From Lycocorax pyrrhopterus obiensis (lineage: Eukaryota; Chordata; Aves; Passeriformes; Paradisaeidae): a stretch of DNA of 64,000 nucleotides. Where the stretch lies: the NCBI GenBank assembly GCA_014706295.1, contig JACSVZ010000011.1, positions 1,634,663 through 1,698,662 of the forward strand, given 5' to 3'. The notes beneath the pieces are model-generated. The model did not search any database, was not told where the DNA came from, and saw only the letters and a list, made by a program, of their open reading frames with translations. Positions within the stretch are counted from its first letter, which is position 1. Each line of letters opens with the position of its first letter. A program made the translations under genes and the position numbers. This document shows, piece after piece, positions 44,970-58,414 of the stretch.

Positions 44970-46671
44970 TAGGGCAGAACAATGCAGATGTAAATGACCA
45001 AATAAATGTATAGTGATCTGATAAGACCAGGAATTTTCTGCTATGGCAGATGCTATCAGTTTTCTCGGGGCAGGGGAAATGAGCTTACTACATCATTGCC
45101 TTGTCCCAGTAAAAAGTGCACATTCAAGAAGTTTGCATATAAAATCCCTCTGTATAAGATAACCATTTAGAGTTTATATAGGGCAATTCTTTTGGTTTGG
45201 AGGTAAAGCAGGTGCAGCTGCATTTCCTGTTGAGAAGAACACGGAGAAGCAAAACAGAGAATTCTTTCAGAAGTACTACTGACTGCACACGAGGCAAGAA
45301 AGAGAACTGAAACCCTCTTTCAGAGTTACTGGAATTGGCTACTTGTATGTTTGCAATGCATTATATTCTTGGAGTGGTGGTGGTGGTGTAACAGCATTCA
45401 TTGGGGGAAAGAAGCCGAGGTGGGGAATGGAACCCTAAAGGGGAAACGGATTTGGGACAGCGAGAAACCAGAATGTTGGATTGACTGGAGAGGAGCAATG
45501 TTGTCAAATCCTGTGTTTCACAGGGGGTTAATAGTCACTGTTTTTAAAAGACTACTTTACATTGGAGAATTCCAGGCCAAACACTAAGAACCAGGGGAGT
45601 TTATTCTTGTTATAAATCTTGTTTTAGTTTTTAAAGAAGTCTTAAGAGTGTGGATGCCCTTTCTGGTGTAGCTGACAAAGGGAGAAACTAAACTTGTTTA
45701 GCTCCAAGTGCCTGGCACAGTATGTGATGTGTCTTTAGAAGGTGCTTGAACTTATTGTGCACTGTAGTACAAACAGTCACTGTTTGGTTTTATTTGAAAA
45801 ACAGTAGTTTGGCAATTTGTATTTAATTTTAAATCCTGTTTTCTGATAGCTTCTGCCTTTTTTATGCCAAGTGGCTGGCCTATGAAGAATGGTGGGTGAC
45901 AGATCATTTTCCCATAATGAAATGTGCTACAGAACACTCTCAGTATTTTTTTTCTTACTTTTTTTGTAACTAAATATTAGCTACCAAGCTAAAATGGATT
46001 CCTGCCTTACACCTATGGAGGTTTTTAAAAAAAACTTTCAAGGCCCTAGTTCCAACCACACCTGCTGCAGGTGCAGCCAACTCCAATTCTGAAGGTAACC
46101 TAAAAAGTATGAATGTGTACACAATGGACATCCTGAAGAAGTCGTTTTGTGTTTTCTTTCATGTAGCATTTCATTTGGAAAGATGGGTTGTGGTTGTCCC
46201 CATTGCTCTAAGGGAGCCCTGTCCATGGTCACATAAACCATCATTCTGTCCAAACAAACACAACTGCTATGGTTACTGAAATGGCACTTTGATTTTATAC
46301 ACGGTATGCTTGTTTTACATGTACACACTACCAGAAATTAAAAATACCAAGCATATTCTGTGCTCTTAATGCTGAAGGGAAAAACCACAATTTGAATTAT
46401 ACAGAGTTTACTTTTTATTGATATGAACTTGTTGTACTAAATCCGATGTCTGGATATAACTTCCCTAATATATATTGTTACTTAAATATACAGAATTAGA
46501 CTGACCACTAACACAGTGCTGGGTGTTAACCTCGACTCCTACGTTACAACAAGAGGCTGTTCGTGTAAGTCTGTCTAGACATCTAGAAAGCTAAGAGTAT
46601 TTACTTGCCTCTTTGACAAACATTAACATGAGTATGTTACTTGTGCCAGTTTTTTTGTTGAAAGTACTATA

Positions 46672-46714
46672 TTTTTCTTTTCTTTTTTTCTTTTTTTTTT
46701 TTTTTTTACTTTTT
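46672..46714 (+). repeat. T-rich low-complexity tract in the DYNC1LI2 3'UTR
   Basis: Nearly pure T with occasional C, ending immediately upstream of an AATAAA. Confidence 0.85.
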
Positions 46715-47830
46715 TAATAAATGGTATGACCTGAAGTTATGCAGTTGTCTAGATAACAGTTAGACTAAGACTGTGGCTGGCTGATGGTGATGTGGATGCA
46801 CTTCCTGGTGTAACGGGTGCCAGTCGCAAGTTACCACACCAGAAGTAATTACACACTGTCCTCCTGGTACTGAGAAGTGAGATTGGAGACTAAACCATCA
46901 AAAATTGGACAGGAAAACTTAAGTGTGTGATTGTAACGGGATAGTTTGAAAACCTCAGTCTGAAACTGCCTTTTGTGTCATCTAACCTGATAAGCACTTT
47001 TCTAGCAATATGGCTAAAACTTACAATTGAAGTATTTTCCACATGTATGAAAATGTTAAGTATACTAAAACTGATCAAAACTGTTACTGTGTGATAACTT
47101 ACCAGCTTTGCAGAGAGACAAAACAGGGACAGATTTCCAGTTTCTAATTGCAAGTGAATGCTCCTAGTTTACTGAAGAGAGGTGTAAGTAATGTAGCATC
47201 CTGTGGGTGCCAAAGTCTGCTGGCTTTGGTGAGCTGCACAGTTGTTATTCTGGTGTCTTCAAGCATTGGAACCAAAGGCCAAATGCAAACAGCCTTTACA
47301 TTTTCAAGTGAAACTTCATTTTATTTGCAGATACACTTGTATGGTAGACTGTTTAAACTATTATATGCCTATATTTATATGCATTATAGTGACTGCATCT
47401 ACTGTTCATGTTTAAACTAAGAAAACAAAAGACGAACGTGTTCAACTTGAAGCAAATAGAAAAGTTTAAAGATTGGCCCTCCATAAAAATGCTGTGGTTA
47501 TGCTGCTTGATTTTAAGTTTGCACTTTTTTTATTGGCATTTTAAAAAAACCTGTTTAAACTGAACAGAATTTCGTATTTTATTTAATTTAACTACGTTGA
47601 AAGTGACTGCTCTGTACATCGTGAACTTAACAATATACATGCTGTAAATGAAAGTTCACTGTCCTGTATACTAAGTTTATTGGTTTTTCTTCCAACTTAC
47701 AATTAGGACTGCAAATGTATGAAACAAACCTTAGTCCAGTTGTATGGCTTTAACCAGGTGCAGTATGCAGTCATGTGGAACCTTGCTTTCTAGTGCTGGC
47801 AAAACGAGGACGTCTTTAATTACTGGCTTC

Positions 47831-47836
47831 AATAAA
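47831..47836 (+). terminator. DYNC1LI2: Probable main DYNC1LI2 polyadenylation signal
   Basis: AATAAA is followed within 40 nt by a T/GT-rich element. Two nearer AATAAA copies (45001 and 46716) could give shorter 3'UTRs. Confidence 0.6.
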
Positions 47837-47855
47837 CATGAATCCAGACTGCTTT

Positions 47856-50800
47856 CTGCTGTGCTTTGTTGTCTGTGAGATGCCCTCCTGGAGCTGTTTG
47901 TGTGGGAGCAGGGTGTGGGTGAGCTCTGTGAGCAGGAGGAGCAGGTTGGCTGTGAGTTGTCCCCCTGAGTCAGTGACAGCTTCCAGGCAGGGGCTTGGCC
48001 CAGCCTTTGCCAGTGCCCCTCTGGAGCTGGAGCTGTGTCCTGTGCCAGTGGAGCAGAGCTGTGCTTGTGGCAGCTCACAGCACAACTGCTTTGGGTACAA
48101 AATAATGTATTTCGTGGGGCTGGGGACACAGCTGCATGCTCTACCAGCTTCAGATGTATTTTGTGGAATGCTGTTCCCAAGCAGAGCACTGGTCCTGAAT
48201 TAGCAGGATTCAAATCCGGGCTATGAGAAGTTTAAGGAGTGAATTGCTGGAGTGTTGAAAATGCCTCTTCTGCCAACAGCCAAGTGTTCTCCCTTGGGTG
48301 GATGTAAGAAGAGCTTCCCAGTAAGTATAGAAAGAGTGGGCATTTAATTAGGGTTCTGCTGGTTGTTTTCATTGTTACTTCAGCTGTTCAACTGGATGCC
48401 TCTATTCCCCTGCACAGATTGAAGCTCTAGGTATGAATGTTTGTTGAGTCACCCTGCCTCTGAAATGTAAATCAGCTAAGCTTTTGCTTTCTGGAATACA
48501 ATTTCTTCCCAAGGGAATCCTTATGAGGCTGTGAAACAATTATCATTTTAGAATTGCTGTAATGTTTTCATTAGCTCATTAATGTGAAGAATCAATTTTA
48601 GCCCTTTAAGATGAGCTTTAGAAAATATTTTTTGAGTATGTGAAGAGAATTATTGGTTATATTAGTTTGGGAGAAAACCAAGTGAAGACTTCTTCAGATG
48701 TGCTGAAGTTGAAAGTGACTTTGGAAAGATGGTGACAGTGGGTGGAGGATGGAAGACAGTGGATGGAAGAACACCCTTTGTAACTCTTACATTTACTTTG
48801 CTGCTCTTCAACTGTAATTTTTTTTTTTCAAAGCAAAATGTCCCTGAGTTAGACAAAAAAAAATAAATTGGGATAATAAGGCTTTGGTGCAGAAAAATCT
48901 TTCTGAAGGCTCCAAGCTACTCTTAGAAGAGGAGTCTTTCACTACCTGTGCTGCTCCAAATGGTGTTAACCCCTCTGGCTTTTCCGGTATGGCAGGGTTT
49001 TTTTAGAGAATGAACTCCTCAGGTAAGAGCCTTTGCTTGAACAAAACACTCAATTTCTGAGTCACTGCAGCTCAAATACCTGCATGGGAGAGGCTTGGGT
49101 TATGAGGTTGTCAATGACCTGAAGGAGACTCTGCTTGTCTGGGTCTGTGTTGAGAGCTGAATGGAGTGTTTGGTACCAAACCCAAACTTGTCTGTTATAT
49201 GGTCTTTTTCATTTAAAAATAAATAATATCTTCATAGGATAGACACAGTTTAATTCCAAAGGCACTCTTTCACTGGAATTCAGTTTCCCTTCAAGGAAGC
49301 ATTGACATAAAAATTCCAGCCTGACCTGCTACAGCCTTTGTGATAATGAACGACTCCTTTGCTGACCCACTCAGATCGTGTGGGGAAGACAACAAGCACA
49401 AATGATCACAAAAGCCAACAGTCTGAGCTGCTGCTGTGGGACTCCTCCGGCTCATCTGAGATTCCTGCACTCCGTGTAAGTGGTTTGTAAGCAGCTCTCC
49501 ATGGAGTGGGCACTGCAGGGTGCAGCTGAGGGCAGGATGGGATCGAGCGGGATTTCTGCTCCCTGGAAGAGTGAAAGGAAGTGATCTCTGCTTGCCCATG
49601 TACCTCAGTGAAACTCAGATGTTTAGAAAAAACCTCAAGGAAGTTAATTTTCTCAAATGAAGTTCTTGACAAGTGGTAGTATAAATATGCTGTTACAATG
49701 CTTCAAAATCATGCACGTCTCCAAAAACCTGAAGTACAGGGCACCTAATCCTGCTTCAGCTGTCTTAAAAAGAATAAAAAGGCTTGCAGTATGAGCACCA
49801 GGGACACGTTGCAGTAGGAGCACCACGGCCATGTCTTGTGCCAAGTGCAGCAGTGCCCCAGGAGTGTGGTGCTGCCATGGTCAGCGGTGACTGATGCCAG
49901 AGGTGTGACCTGGCAGTGTGAGTTGATGTGGAGCACTGTCACCCTCTGAGAGCTGTGTGATCCCTGGTTTGTTCCAGGAGTCAGAGCCCCGGGCTGCGAG
50001 TTCCTGGAGGGCTTTATTGGAAGCACGTTAGTAATTACATGCAGGAGGTCTGTGAGATGATGTCAGGACTAAGGGAAGCAATTAATTTTCTCTGTTGCCT
50101 TTGGTTGCAGACTTTGTGCAGCAGAACCAACACTGTGAGTAGTAACATTTTATCTGAAGGAAAAGATCCTTCACTCCCCTTTCCCTGACACTTAATTACA
50201 ATTATGTTTTGCTGAACGTCTCTGGAGCTGAAGTATTCCAAGCCCAGGAGGTGGCAGGCGTGGGATCGGTGCGTGAAGGTGCCTGCTGGATGTGCCTTTG
50301 CGAGATGCTGTAGCACTGCTTGTCAGCTTCCCTCAGCACTTCCTGTTTGGCAGATTATTTTTGTCATCTAAGTATCTTCCAAAGAGGGAGCTGCTGATTT
50401 TTTCCCAAAGAAAAGCAATTTCATTCAGTTCTATGAATTTTGTTAGTATGAGTTAAGCTGTTCTCCTTTCTAATTTTGAGTTGACTAAATTGACATAGGT
50501 TTGACTGGTTTGTTTCTTTCAGAACAAGAGCTGAAATAGCAGTGTCCAGCACTGAAAGCCAACAGTTGTATCTGTCCACAAGAAAGTTGAATTAGCTTGC
50601 ACAAGCTGCCTTTGAAAACTGTTTGAGTATTCAGTACAAATGGTTTGTATGTAACACTCAGTGTAGCTTTATGACATAAACATGTCATCTTTACCTTGGG
50701 CTTGCCAAATGCTTAAAACCAAAAATAATTCCTCAAAACATGCCAGAAATGGAGTTGCAACTACTGCAAGCATGTGCAGTGAAATATTGAAGTGGTTGAG

Positions 50801-53800
50801 GAAGGGAAAGTGCCCACCTGACCAGTCTGACAGCATTCCAGAAACCAAGGACTTGCCTTTTACACAGGGAGTGGAATGGACTTAATTGACAGATCAGAGG
50901 GAGAAATAATGGATGGATGGAGAGGGCTGCTGAGATCAGATCCACTCTGTGTGTTGTTCATGGCTTCAGTGAGAGGGACTGCAGGACAGTGCTGTGCCCT
51001 GGGTGCACCAAATTAAAACCTCTCCTTTCCAGAGAAGGAAAACCATTATCCACGAAGGACTTGGTATACTGATGATGCTCCGGAGATTATTAGAAAGTGA
51101 AGATGTTCAAAATTTCCTGATGTTCTGAAAGAACTCAGTTACTGTGCCTACAGGCAGAGAGGGAGAAGTGGGAGAGAATTCCATTTTATTAAAGACCAGT
51201 TACTGCACAGAAAATCTCTTGCATGCAAAACAAAGGCAGAAGTCCTAGAGGGAGAGCTCTGGGCACTTCCAACCAAACCCACAACTGGCTCTTTCTCGCT
51301 CAGCTGTGGAGGTCAGTGATGGAGCCTGATTCCAGCTGGGTTCAAGCTTTGCTAAGAGTTGGGAGCTGCTGTGCTGATGGGCTGGTTTGGAAACAAGCAA
51401 TGGAATATCAGCCTTTGATCTGTGCAAGAGATGGGGGCTACTGAATTAATATTGAAATTTGTTTATGCTGTGAACCTGAATTGTTACTCACAGGTTTGTT
51501 TTCCTGGGAAGAGCACACATGCCCCAGGACAACACTGGGTTGTCAATAGGTAACTAATTAGCTGTGCTTAACTGGCTGAATTAGGATGTTTTGACCAGTA
51601 TCTTGCAATGCTGAGAAACTGCCAGAGAAACTGGCAGGATCTGAAATACTTAAAACAGCAAAAGCCTGTCAAAATCCCTCCCAAGTCACCTTTCAGCTGA
51701 ACAGAAGTACAACACAACCATTAAGAGAATGCTGTCATATTTGAAATATTTTTAGCGCGGTTTCCACTGCTTTTGCGTTTGTGCTCAGTCCTGTTCTACC
51801 CCCTCCTCAAAAATAATTTAAATCTTTTGGCCAGCTTCAGTGACAAGAAAGATCTCGCAGACAGCTGATTTAATCCCAGTTGCATGAAAATTAAGGGCTT
51901 GGTGGAGATGATAAATCCAAAGATTTCCTCTGCTTTAGGTAGGGATTGCCAAGGAAGTTTGGCTGGTTCCTAGGCGAGCCAGGCCAAACAAAGATCTGTG
52001 GTCTGCACACACGGAACCTGGCGCAGCACTGGCTTCCTTTTGCTCAAGCAGTAGTTGGAGGACATAAATAGGAGCTAAGCTGCTGCCTGTGCTAGGGGAC
52101 CCTGGGGAGGGCGCTGGGGCAGTGGGCTGGGTGGGAGGGGTGAGGAGGGGAAGGTGGGAAGAGAAGACAAGTCTGCAAGGAATCAGGATTTATTAGTTCC
52201 TCTGTGTATGGCTTTGGAGAGCTGGGGCCATATGCCTGCCTTGGGTTTATAGCCAGTGATGGAAGACTTGAAATTATTTTTCCTGTTGAAAAAAAGCAAA
52301 AAGGCCAAAAAGCCAAAACTTTCCCTTGCATGTAGAAGACCCATGTAACCAAAGAAATACTGTGTGAGGGAACGAGCCAGATGAGCTGAGTACAGAGTTC
52401 TATCGTATGGAGAAATGAAGTGCTGTTGCAAAAGGGAATATTCTTTGAACTGCTGTTACGGCTGCTGATGTTAGCAATCAGCTGCAGGTTAGCTGTAAGT
52501 AAAACAAATTCAGGAGGGTAATTAATGAACTTCTCTGCCATGTGCAGCTCCCCAGCAGAAGTGCAGGGGACTGGTTGGGTTGTTGCATAACAACACACAC
52601 AGGATTCAAACAGTTGAGGTCAGTTGTTTTCGCTGGCCCGTTCCGTCCGTGGAAAGAAAGAATGTAGTGAGTGTACTTCATCTTTTTTTAAGCCTGCTAT
52701 GGGACCTTTAAAATTTTGCTTATAAAACATGGTTTATACAATTTTTTCATCCTCCCCTTCAGCTTCCCACCTCCTCAAGAAATAAAACCCAGCTCTTTCC
52801 CTCCAAGACCTGCTGTACCCTGCGTTCTCCATCACTTCCTATAAAACTACTGGATGTTTCAGGGGCAGCATCCCCATGTCCACACAGAGGGAACAAGAAT
52901 TTTCTGGCCTTCTGCTCTAGGTCTGTGTGGTTTTATGGTGTTATTGGAAGACCACCACATTTTTCTCAGTCCAGGGCTTTTTTTTCCCCCTCTGTTCCCT
53001 GAATAAATGTAGTGCCATGAATAAAATAAACACTGCTGTCAGTCTCTCTGCATATTTTTTCTGTGTGCTTCATTATACAGGATTCTTTCAAAAGAAATGT
53101 AACTCACAGTCTTGGCTGGTTCCCAGCACCATTAAAGGTCTGTTGGCACTTTTCTTAAGAATCTGGCGTTTTGCTTCTCTTTTTTATAGAAATTCATTTC
53201 ACCGTGTGCTCTGCAGAATGTCTGCTGCCCTTCAGCCCAGCTGTGGCTGCACAGTAACCCCTCTCTGGCACTTGCAGATTGCAGATGCCCTTAGAGGTTT
53301 TTGGAGGTGAAAGGCATCAGTGACTTCTTTACCACCAAACTGGACCAGTAGATGATACAGAAGGAGATGTCAGACCCTAATCCTGGAGTAAAAAAAAAAA
53401 TAAAATGGCTGTGTGAATGGCTCATTGTTAAAAGCACATGAAGTCATGTTCACCTCTGCAAGGTAAGGGTCTGACTGATTCATTTGGCAGCGTTGCCTTT
53501 CTTGGTTTTGGTTTGGGGGTGGTGGGATTTTTTTCTTTTTGGCTTGTTTTTGAAAGGGAAACACAGTTTCCTGATAGTGAAATTCCAGGAGTGACACTTT
53601 TACCTGTCCCCTTAATCCTGTAGAGCTCCTTGGCACAGGTCCTGTGGGGACTTCAGCTGCTGCTGCCTCTGGTGCCAGCTGTGAGAGCTGGTGGCAGCCC
53701 TGGTGCTCGGGCTGGGGACTGTCACCAGTGGGTGAGGCCTGGGGGGCTCCAGGGCTGCTCTGTTTATTTTCCAAGGCCTCAGGGCTGGAATCCAGGTGGA

Positions 53801-55735
53801 GGTGTTGAAAGTGTGCACGGGCCAATGTTGTAGCTGAGGAGAGGACTAGGACTCACTGCCACTTTTGGCTACTGAAGCTGCACTTTTTTAACCAGACAAA
53901 AAGCCCGGGAGTCCCTCACTGAGCTGTGCTGTGTGCCCAAGGGACCCTGGCCAAACAGGCACGCTGCTCTCAGCCAGTGGAACTCGCCTGGATATTCAGT
54001 GCAAGAAGCTCTTAGAGGCTGCCCTTCACCTCAGCTTCTTTCTGTTCTCCTCTCTTCTTCTCTCTGGACTCTCCTCAGCTGGTAGGGCTGGGCTTTGGCT
54101 CCCAGCTGAGGAATCCAGGTCTCCTCACTGTTCCTGAGGTGCCTTTCCCAGTGGTGTCACGCTGGGACGCTGCAGTGCCCAGCTGTGGCTGGATGTGGTG
54201 ACACGGAATTGTCACCCTGTTCCACAGCATTACAGACATCTGACCTCACGACTCCCCACCACCCCATACTGTTTTCCTTCTGCTCAAAGTCCGTGTCAGA
54301 ACTTGCAGTTTATTCTTCTTGTATTAATTCCTACTTCTGACTCAGCAAAATGATTTGCCCACCTCCCATGCTGCTGATGGCTTCAGAACCAGTGTGCACA
54401 CCACACTCCCACACTGGGAAAACGCACAATTCCCTGCACCAAGGCACTCAAGGCTACCAGATGTTTTCCTAAAGCAAGTTCTTTATTAGCTTTTGAGGGT
54501 GGGGCTTGTTTTTTTCTTTTCCCCCAACTGAAAAACTGAGAAAAAGCTTCAGCTTTTTACATTGAGAATTTCAAGGGGAAAAAAGCCTCCTGTCTGATGC
54601 CAAAGTTAAACTCTAATCACTGCTCAGCTCTCCTGGAATTTGGCAGCATACCAGTGCTCCTTCCCTTCGGTAGGTCATGTGGAAATACCGGAGCCTTTTC
54701 TTAAAGAACCTCTCAGCTCTTTTCAGGTACTCGTACAGATGTGACTTTCCTGTTAGGATTCTAATGCCTTTTACACTCTTAACTGCATTAAAGCACCATT
54801 CCTAATAAGCACCATTCAGATCTACAAAATTTTATGTATAAGCATTAAAATACTTTTAAGTGTGTTAAAACTACATAAATGCAGCTTTAAAAATCTGGTT
54901 TTAAGTTGATACTCCTATTGTGCTGGAGTAGAATCACAGGCTTTAATCTTGGAAATAGCACTTAAATGTGATTAATGACAAAGCCCACAATTGTTCACAA
55001 GTTTATGAGAGGTTGTAGGAATAGCTGAGATGAAGGTTGAGAGATGAGGGTCTCTTTGTTCAGTTTGTTCACTGAGAATATTTAAGATTCTCTTTCAACT
55101 GCTTTTTACACCTAACTCACCAGCTGGTTTTAATTTATGACCAGTGTCCTGGAGATTCTTTCTGATGGGGAGTTTTTAATTCTGTCAAAGCTGACCTAAC
55201 TGTTCTGTAACAAACAGATCATTTAATTACATACTTCGTTTTCCCCTCAGTGCTGTTTCTTCCTTGTTTTCACTCTTCAGTCATGTTTTAGCTGGATGTG
55301 AAGAACTCCCTGATGAATTCCCTGATCTGATTAGCTTGATACTGTGGTGGTGTCTTGAGTGCTGATCACTGACCCAGTTCCCCATTTTCCTGGTCTCCGT
55401 GAGCAGGCACACAATGGAACGGCAGGCTGTGCTTGGAAAGCTTGGAAACTTGTAAAGCCAAAGTTATCTGAGAGCGATCTGATCTGCCTGGGATGAATGC
55501 AGTGACCTTTTTCCTGGATCAGTACTTTTATTTACATATTAAACGTAGACATTTTTTCCCTTCCAGTGCTGCAGAGCTGAAAAGGTGCCGTATCGGGCAA
55601 GAATGTGTGTAAAGGATTCCTTTGTTAAATGCTGGCAGCAGCCTCAGCAGGCCTTGCCAAGTCAGTCCAGCCCACCCACCCGCCCAGGAGCACGCCAGGG
55701 ATCCCCAGCACAGCCTGGGCTCGGCCTGGGCCCTC
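47856..55735. other. DYNC1LI2-CMTM4 intergenic region, proximal part
   Basis: About 7.9 kb without a supported gene on either strand. Open frames such as 52092-52598 (minus) and 49291-49599 (minus) show no domain or splice logic. One AT-rich stretch with dense transcription-factor-like motifs lies at about 51740-52090. Confidence 0.65.
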
Positions 55736-55975
55736 GGAGCTGGGACACTCAGGAGCTGGGACGCTCAGGAGCTGGGACACTCAGCACACCCTGGGACACT
55801 CAGGAGCTGCCCCAGGAGCTGGGACACTCAACACACCCTGGGACACTCAGGAGCTGCCCTGGGAGCTGGGACACTCAGGAGCTGGGACACTCAGCACACA
55901 CTGGGACACTCAGGAGCTGGGACAATCAGGAGCTGGGACACTCAGCACACACTGGGACACAGCACACACTGAGGC
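55736..55975 (+). repeat. Minisatellite of a 16-17-bp unit
   Basis: About 14 units of gggacactcaggagct with variants (gggacactcagcacacact, gggacaatcaggagct, and gagctgccccagga insertions) are arranged in a higher-order alternation of ggagct and cacacact endings. It is translated in overlapping open frames on the plus strand, but these are artefacts of the repeat. It lies in intergenic DNA about 1.9 kb upstream of the CMTM4 CpG island. Confidence 0.93.
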
Positions 55976-57590
55976 CAGGCCTCCCTCTTGCCCCAGGAAC
56001 ACCCTGCTGGAGCAGAGCTCACTCGCTGTGCTCTCCCTACCCCGGGAATTGGCTGCCCAAAACCAGAGGCGTTCGGTGTGCCCGCACCTCCCAGCACCCC
56101 CAAACTGCTCTCATGATTTAAATACATTCACACTTCATGTCTTCCACTCCATGGGAAAAGGAAGTTATTAAGAAGTTTGCAGAAGGGTGTGCAGGAGGCA
56201 CTAAGCAAACAGCCAGAATAAAGATCTCCTACCACCTCGTCTTTGCTAAACCACTCAGCCATCTTTGTCCTTTGTCCTTCTTCAACACCACCTTTTGATT
56301 CTCTTTCAGCACACTGAGGTGTTTCAGTTAGAACTGCAAAAGACTGACCAAAATAATGCTTACTGGATGTTTCAAAAATGTTTTCCGTGTTTTGATCAGG
56401 GTAGTTTTCTAGAACTGCCACAGCAGTCCTTCAAAATAAAGGCTAAGTGTCTCTGCAGGCAAATATGCATAACCTGTGTTCTTGAAACAGCCATGGAGAC
56501 TTATGTTACAATCCAGAGATGCTCTCCTAAGTGACAACTTACAATACTCATGATAACTCATGACACTTAGTGCAAGAAAAAGAGCTTTGTGAGCATTCTA
56601 ATTTCCCCAGAGTTATACAAGAATTGAAATAAGAGACTGTAAACACCTATTAGCCCAGTCCTATGCCATAGCAGCATTTCCCCCTTACACTTACATGATT
56701 TCATGTTAGGCCAGGTTCATGTGACCCAAGCAGGAGTTACCATCCTTCTCCATGCTTTGCTCATGTTTCCTTTTTTTTTCTTTCCTGCCACTCACCCTTC
56801 ACCAAAAGGCAATGACTTTTACACATCCCCCAACTCTTCACCTTGCTTGAGAATATTGGTCTCTCCCAGGCCCAGGGTGTAGCAGAGAAGCTGTGGAAGG
56901 AAATTGCACAGTCAGCTGTGGATCCAGTTCACCAAGCCGTGACTGCCAGTGGTGAACAAACCCCTGACTCTTTCCCTGGTTCTCTCTCCGAGGCTCTCTC
57001 CTTGCCCCTCCTTCTTCGGGGACGTTAATTCAGAGGCCAAATGAAAGAAGAAAAATATCTTGAAATTAAAAATCACATGTACAGGGCAGAACCCATGAAA
57101 AGAAGGATTAAAGGAGTTTCAAGGCAACTGAAAGGGAGACATGAAGTAAAATACTTAGGCAACTGAAAGGAAATCCCAAGGTGGATAATCCAGTGTTCAT
57201 GGAAAACAGAAGAACAGTAGCAGGAAGTCAGACTCTGGGAGGCCAGAGGAAGATGCTAGAAGAGTTAATGTGTTAAAGTCTTGTCATGTGGAAGAGGTGA
57301 CAGTGTAGGCTGTCAGTGATAAGAACAGGAGCACGGGTCTGCCAGAGCCTGGCTGATAACGATGGCAGATCACAGAATGTAACATGGAACACTTGAACTT
57401 CACCGTGGTACACAGCAGTCTGGCTGTGTTAAAAAAAAAAACAACTTCGCTGCATTTCACTCACCTGGATGTGCCAGGTTATGTTGCAATTTGTCCTTAT
57501 TTGTCGTGACACAGCAAAAGGAAAAGTACCTCCAGAACCTGATTCACAGCCAGTCAAGACTACCTTGGGAAACGTCACTGTTTCGAAACA
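55976..57590. other. Intergenic region upstream of the CMTM4 CpG island
   Basis: Nothing recognised apart from low-complexity T- and A-rich runs. A minus-strand frame at 56128-56421 has no family resemblance. Confidence 0.6.
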
Positions 57591-57811
57591 CAACGCTCGT
57601 GCAAGAATAGCCCGGAGGTTTCCGCCCGGAGCCGCTCGGGCGCGGTGCCAGCGCGGGGGCTCGGCCGTGAGCGCGGGGCAGTTCCCGGAGAGCGCTGCCC
57701 TGCTCGGAGCCGGTCCCGCCAGGGCCGAGCTCGGGGCTGTGCGCGCATCTCGGCGCCGGCAGCGGATGTAGAAACCCGAGCGGGCCGGGCGGGGCAGCGA
57801 GACCAGCCCGG

Positions 57812-57843
57812 GCTGGGCCGGGCCGGGCCGGGCCGGGCCGGGC
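57812..57843 (+). repeat. (GGGCC)n short tandem repeat
   Basis: Six or so consecutive gggcc units lie in the CMTM4 CpG island. G-runs at regular spacing make quadruplex formation plausible. Confidence 0.9.
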
Positions 57844-58001
57844 GCGGTGCCCCGGGCAGGTGCGCGGCCCTCCCCGCGGGGCGGGCGCGGCGCAGGCACC
57901 GCCCGGCTGCGCGCCCTCCGGGGCGGGCTCTGCCCGCCCTTTCCGCTCCGCGCAGGGGGAGGAGCGGCTGCGGCGTCGCCGCTCGGAGCTGGGCTGCTCT
58001 G

Positions 58002-58085
58002 CCGGGACCGGGACCAGGACCGGGATCGGGACCGGGACCGGGATCAGAACTGGGATCGGGACCGGCATCGGGATCAGACCCGGGG
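58002..58085 (+). repeat. Hexameric GGGACC/GGGATC repeat in the CMTM4 promoter
   Basis: About 13 imperfect hexamers (gggacc, gggatc, ggacca, gggatcaga) lie about 390-470 nt upstream of the CMTM4 ATG. In translation this gives spurious RDRDRD or PVPIPV-type peptides. Confidence 0.85.
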
Positions 58086-58159
58086 CAGCGGAGCCCGGAG
58101 CGCGCCCCCGAGCGGCGGGGCGGGGTGCGGCGCTCAGGGTGCGCGCCCTCGGCCGGGGC

Positions 58160-58325
58160 ACGGCTCCGCACCGGGACAGCGCGGCACGGCTCCGCGCCTC
58201 TCCGCACCGCACCGGGGCACCGCTCCGCACCGCTCCGTGCCTGTCCGTACCGGCGCACCGCGCCGTGCCTATCCGCACCGGGGCACCGCTCTGCTCCCCG
58301 CCTCTCCGCACCGCAGCGCGGCCCC
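58160..58325 (+). repeat. Imperfect ccgcaccg-type repeats in the CMTM4 5' region
   Basis: Recurring ccgcaccggggcaccgctcc and cgcctctccgcaccgc motifs form a degenerate tandem array just upstream of, or within, the CMTM4 5'UTR. Confidence 0.65.
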
Positions 58326-58414
58326 GCTCCGCGCGATGCTGCCCGGGCGCTCCCCGCGCCGCTCCGCCTGAGGCGGGCGCGGGGCGGCCATGCAGCCCTC
58401 GCTGCCTTAGCTGA

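Larger units (their letters stand above)
44970..47855 (+). other. DYNC1LI2: DYNC1LI2 3'UTR
   Basis: About 2.9 kb of AT-rich sequence after the stop with no coding potential. AATAAA signals occur at 45001-45006, 46716-46721 and 47831-47836. The last, followed by a GT-rich stretch (tgctttgttgtctgtgag), is the likely main end. A (TGG)n run lies near 45370 and a T-rich tract at 46672-46714. The 3' boundary is inferred. Confidence 0.7.

Noticed and set aside
55585..56171. Plus-strand open frames of up to 180 codons (repeated GHSAHPGT-like peptides)
   Set aside because: Translation of the 16-bp minisatellite in several frames at once; no single frame is favoured.
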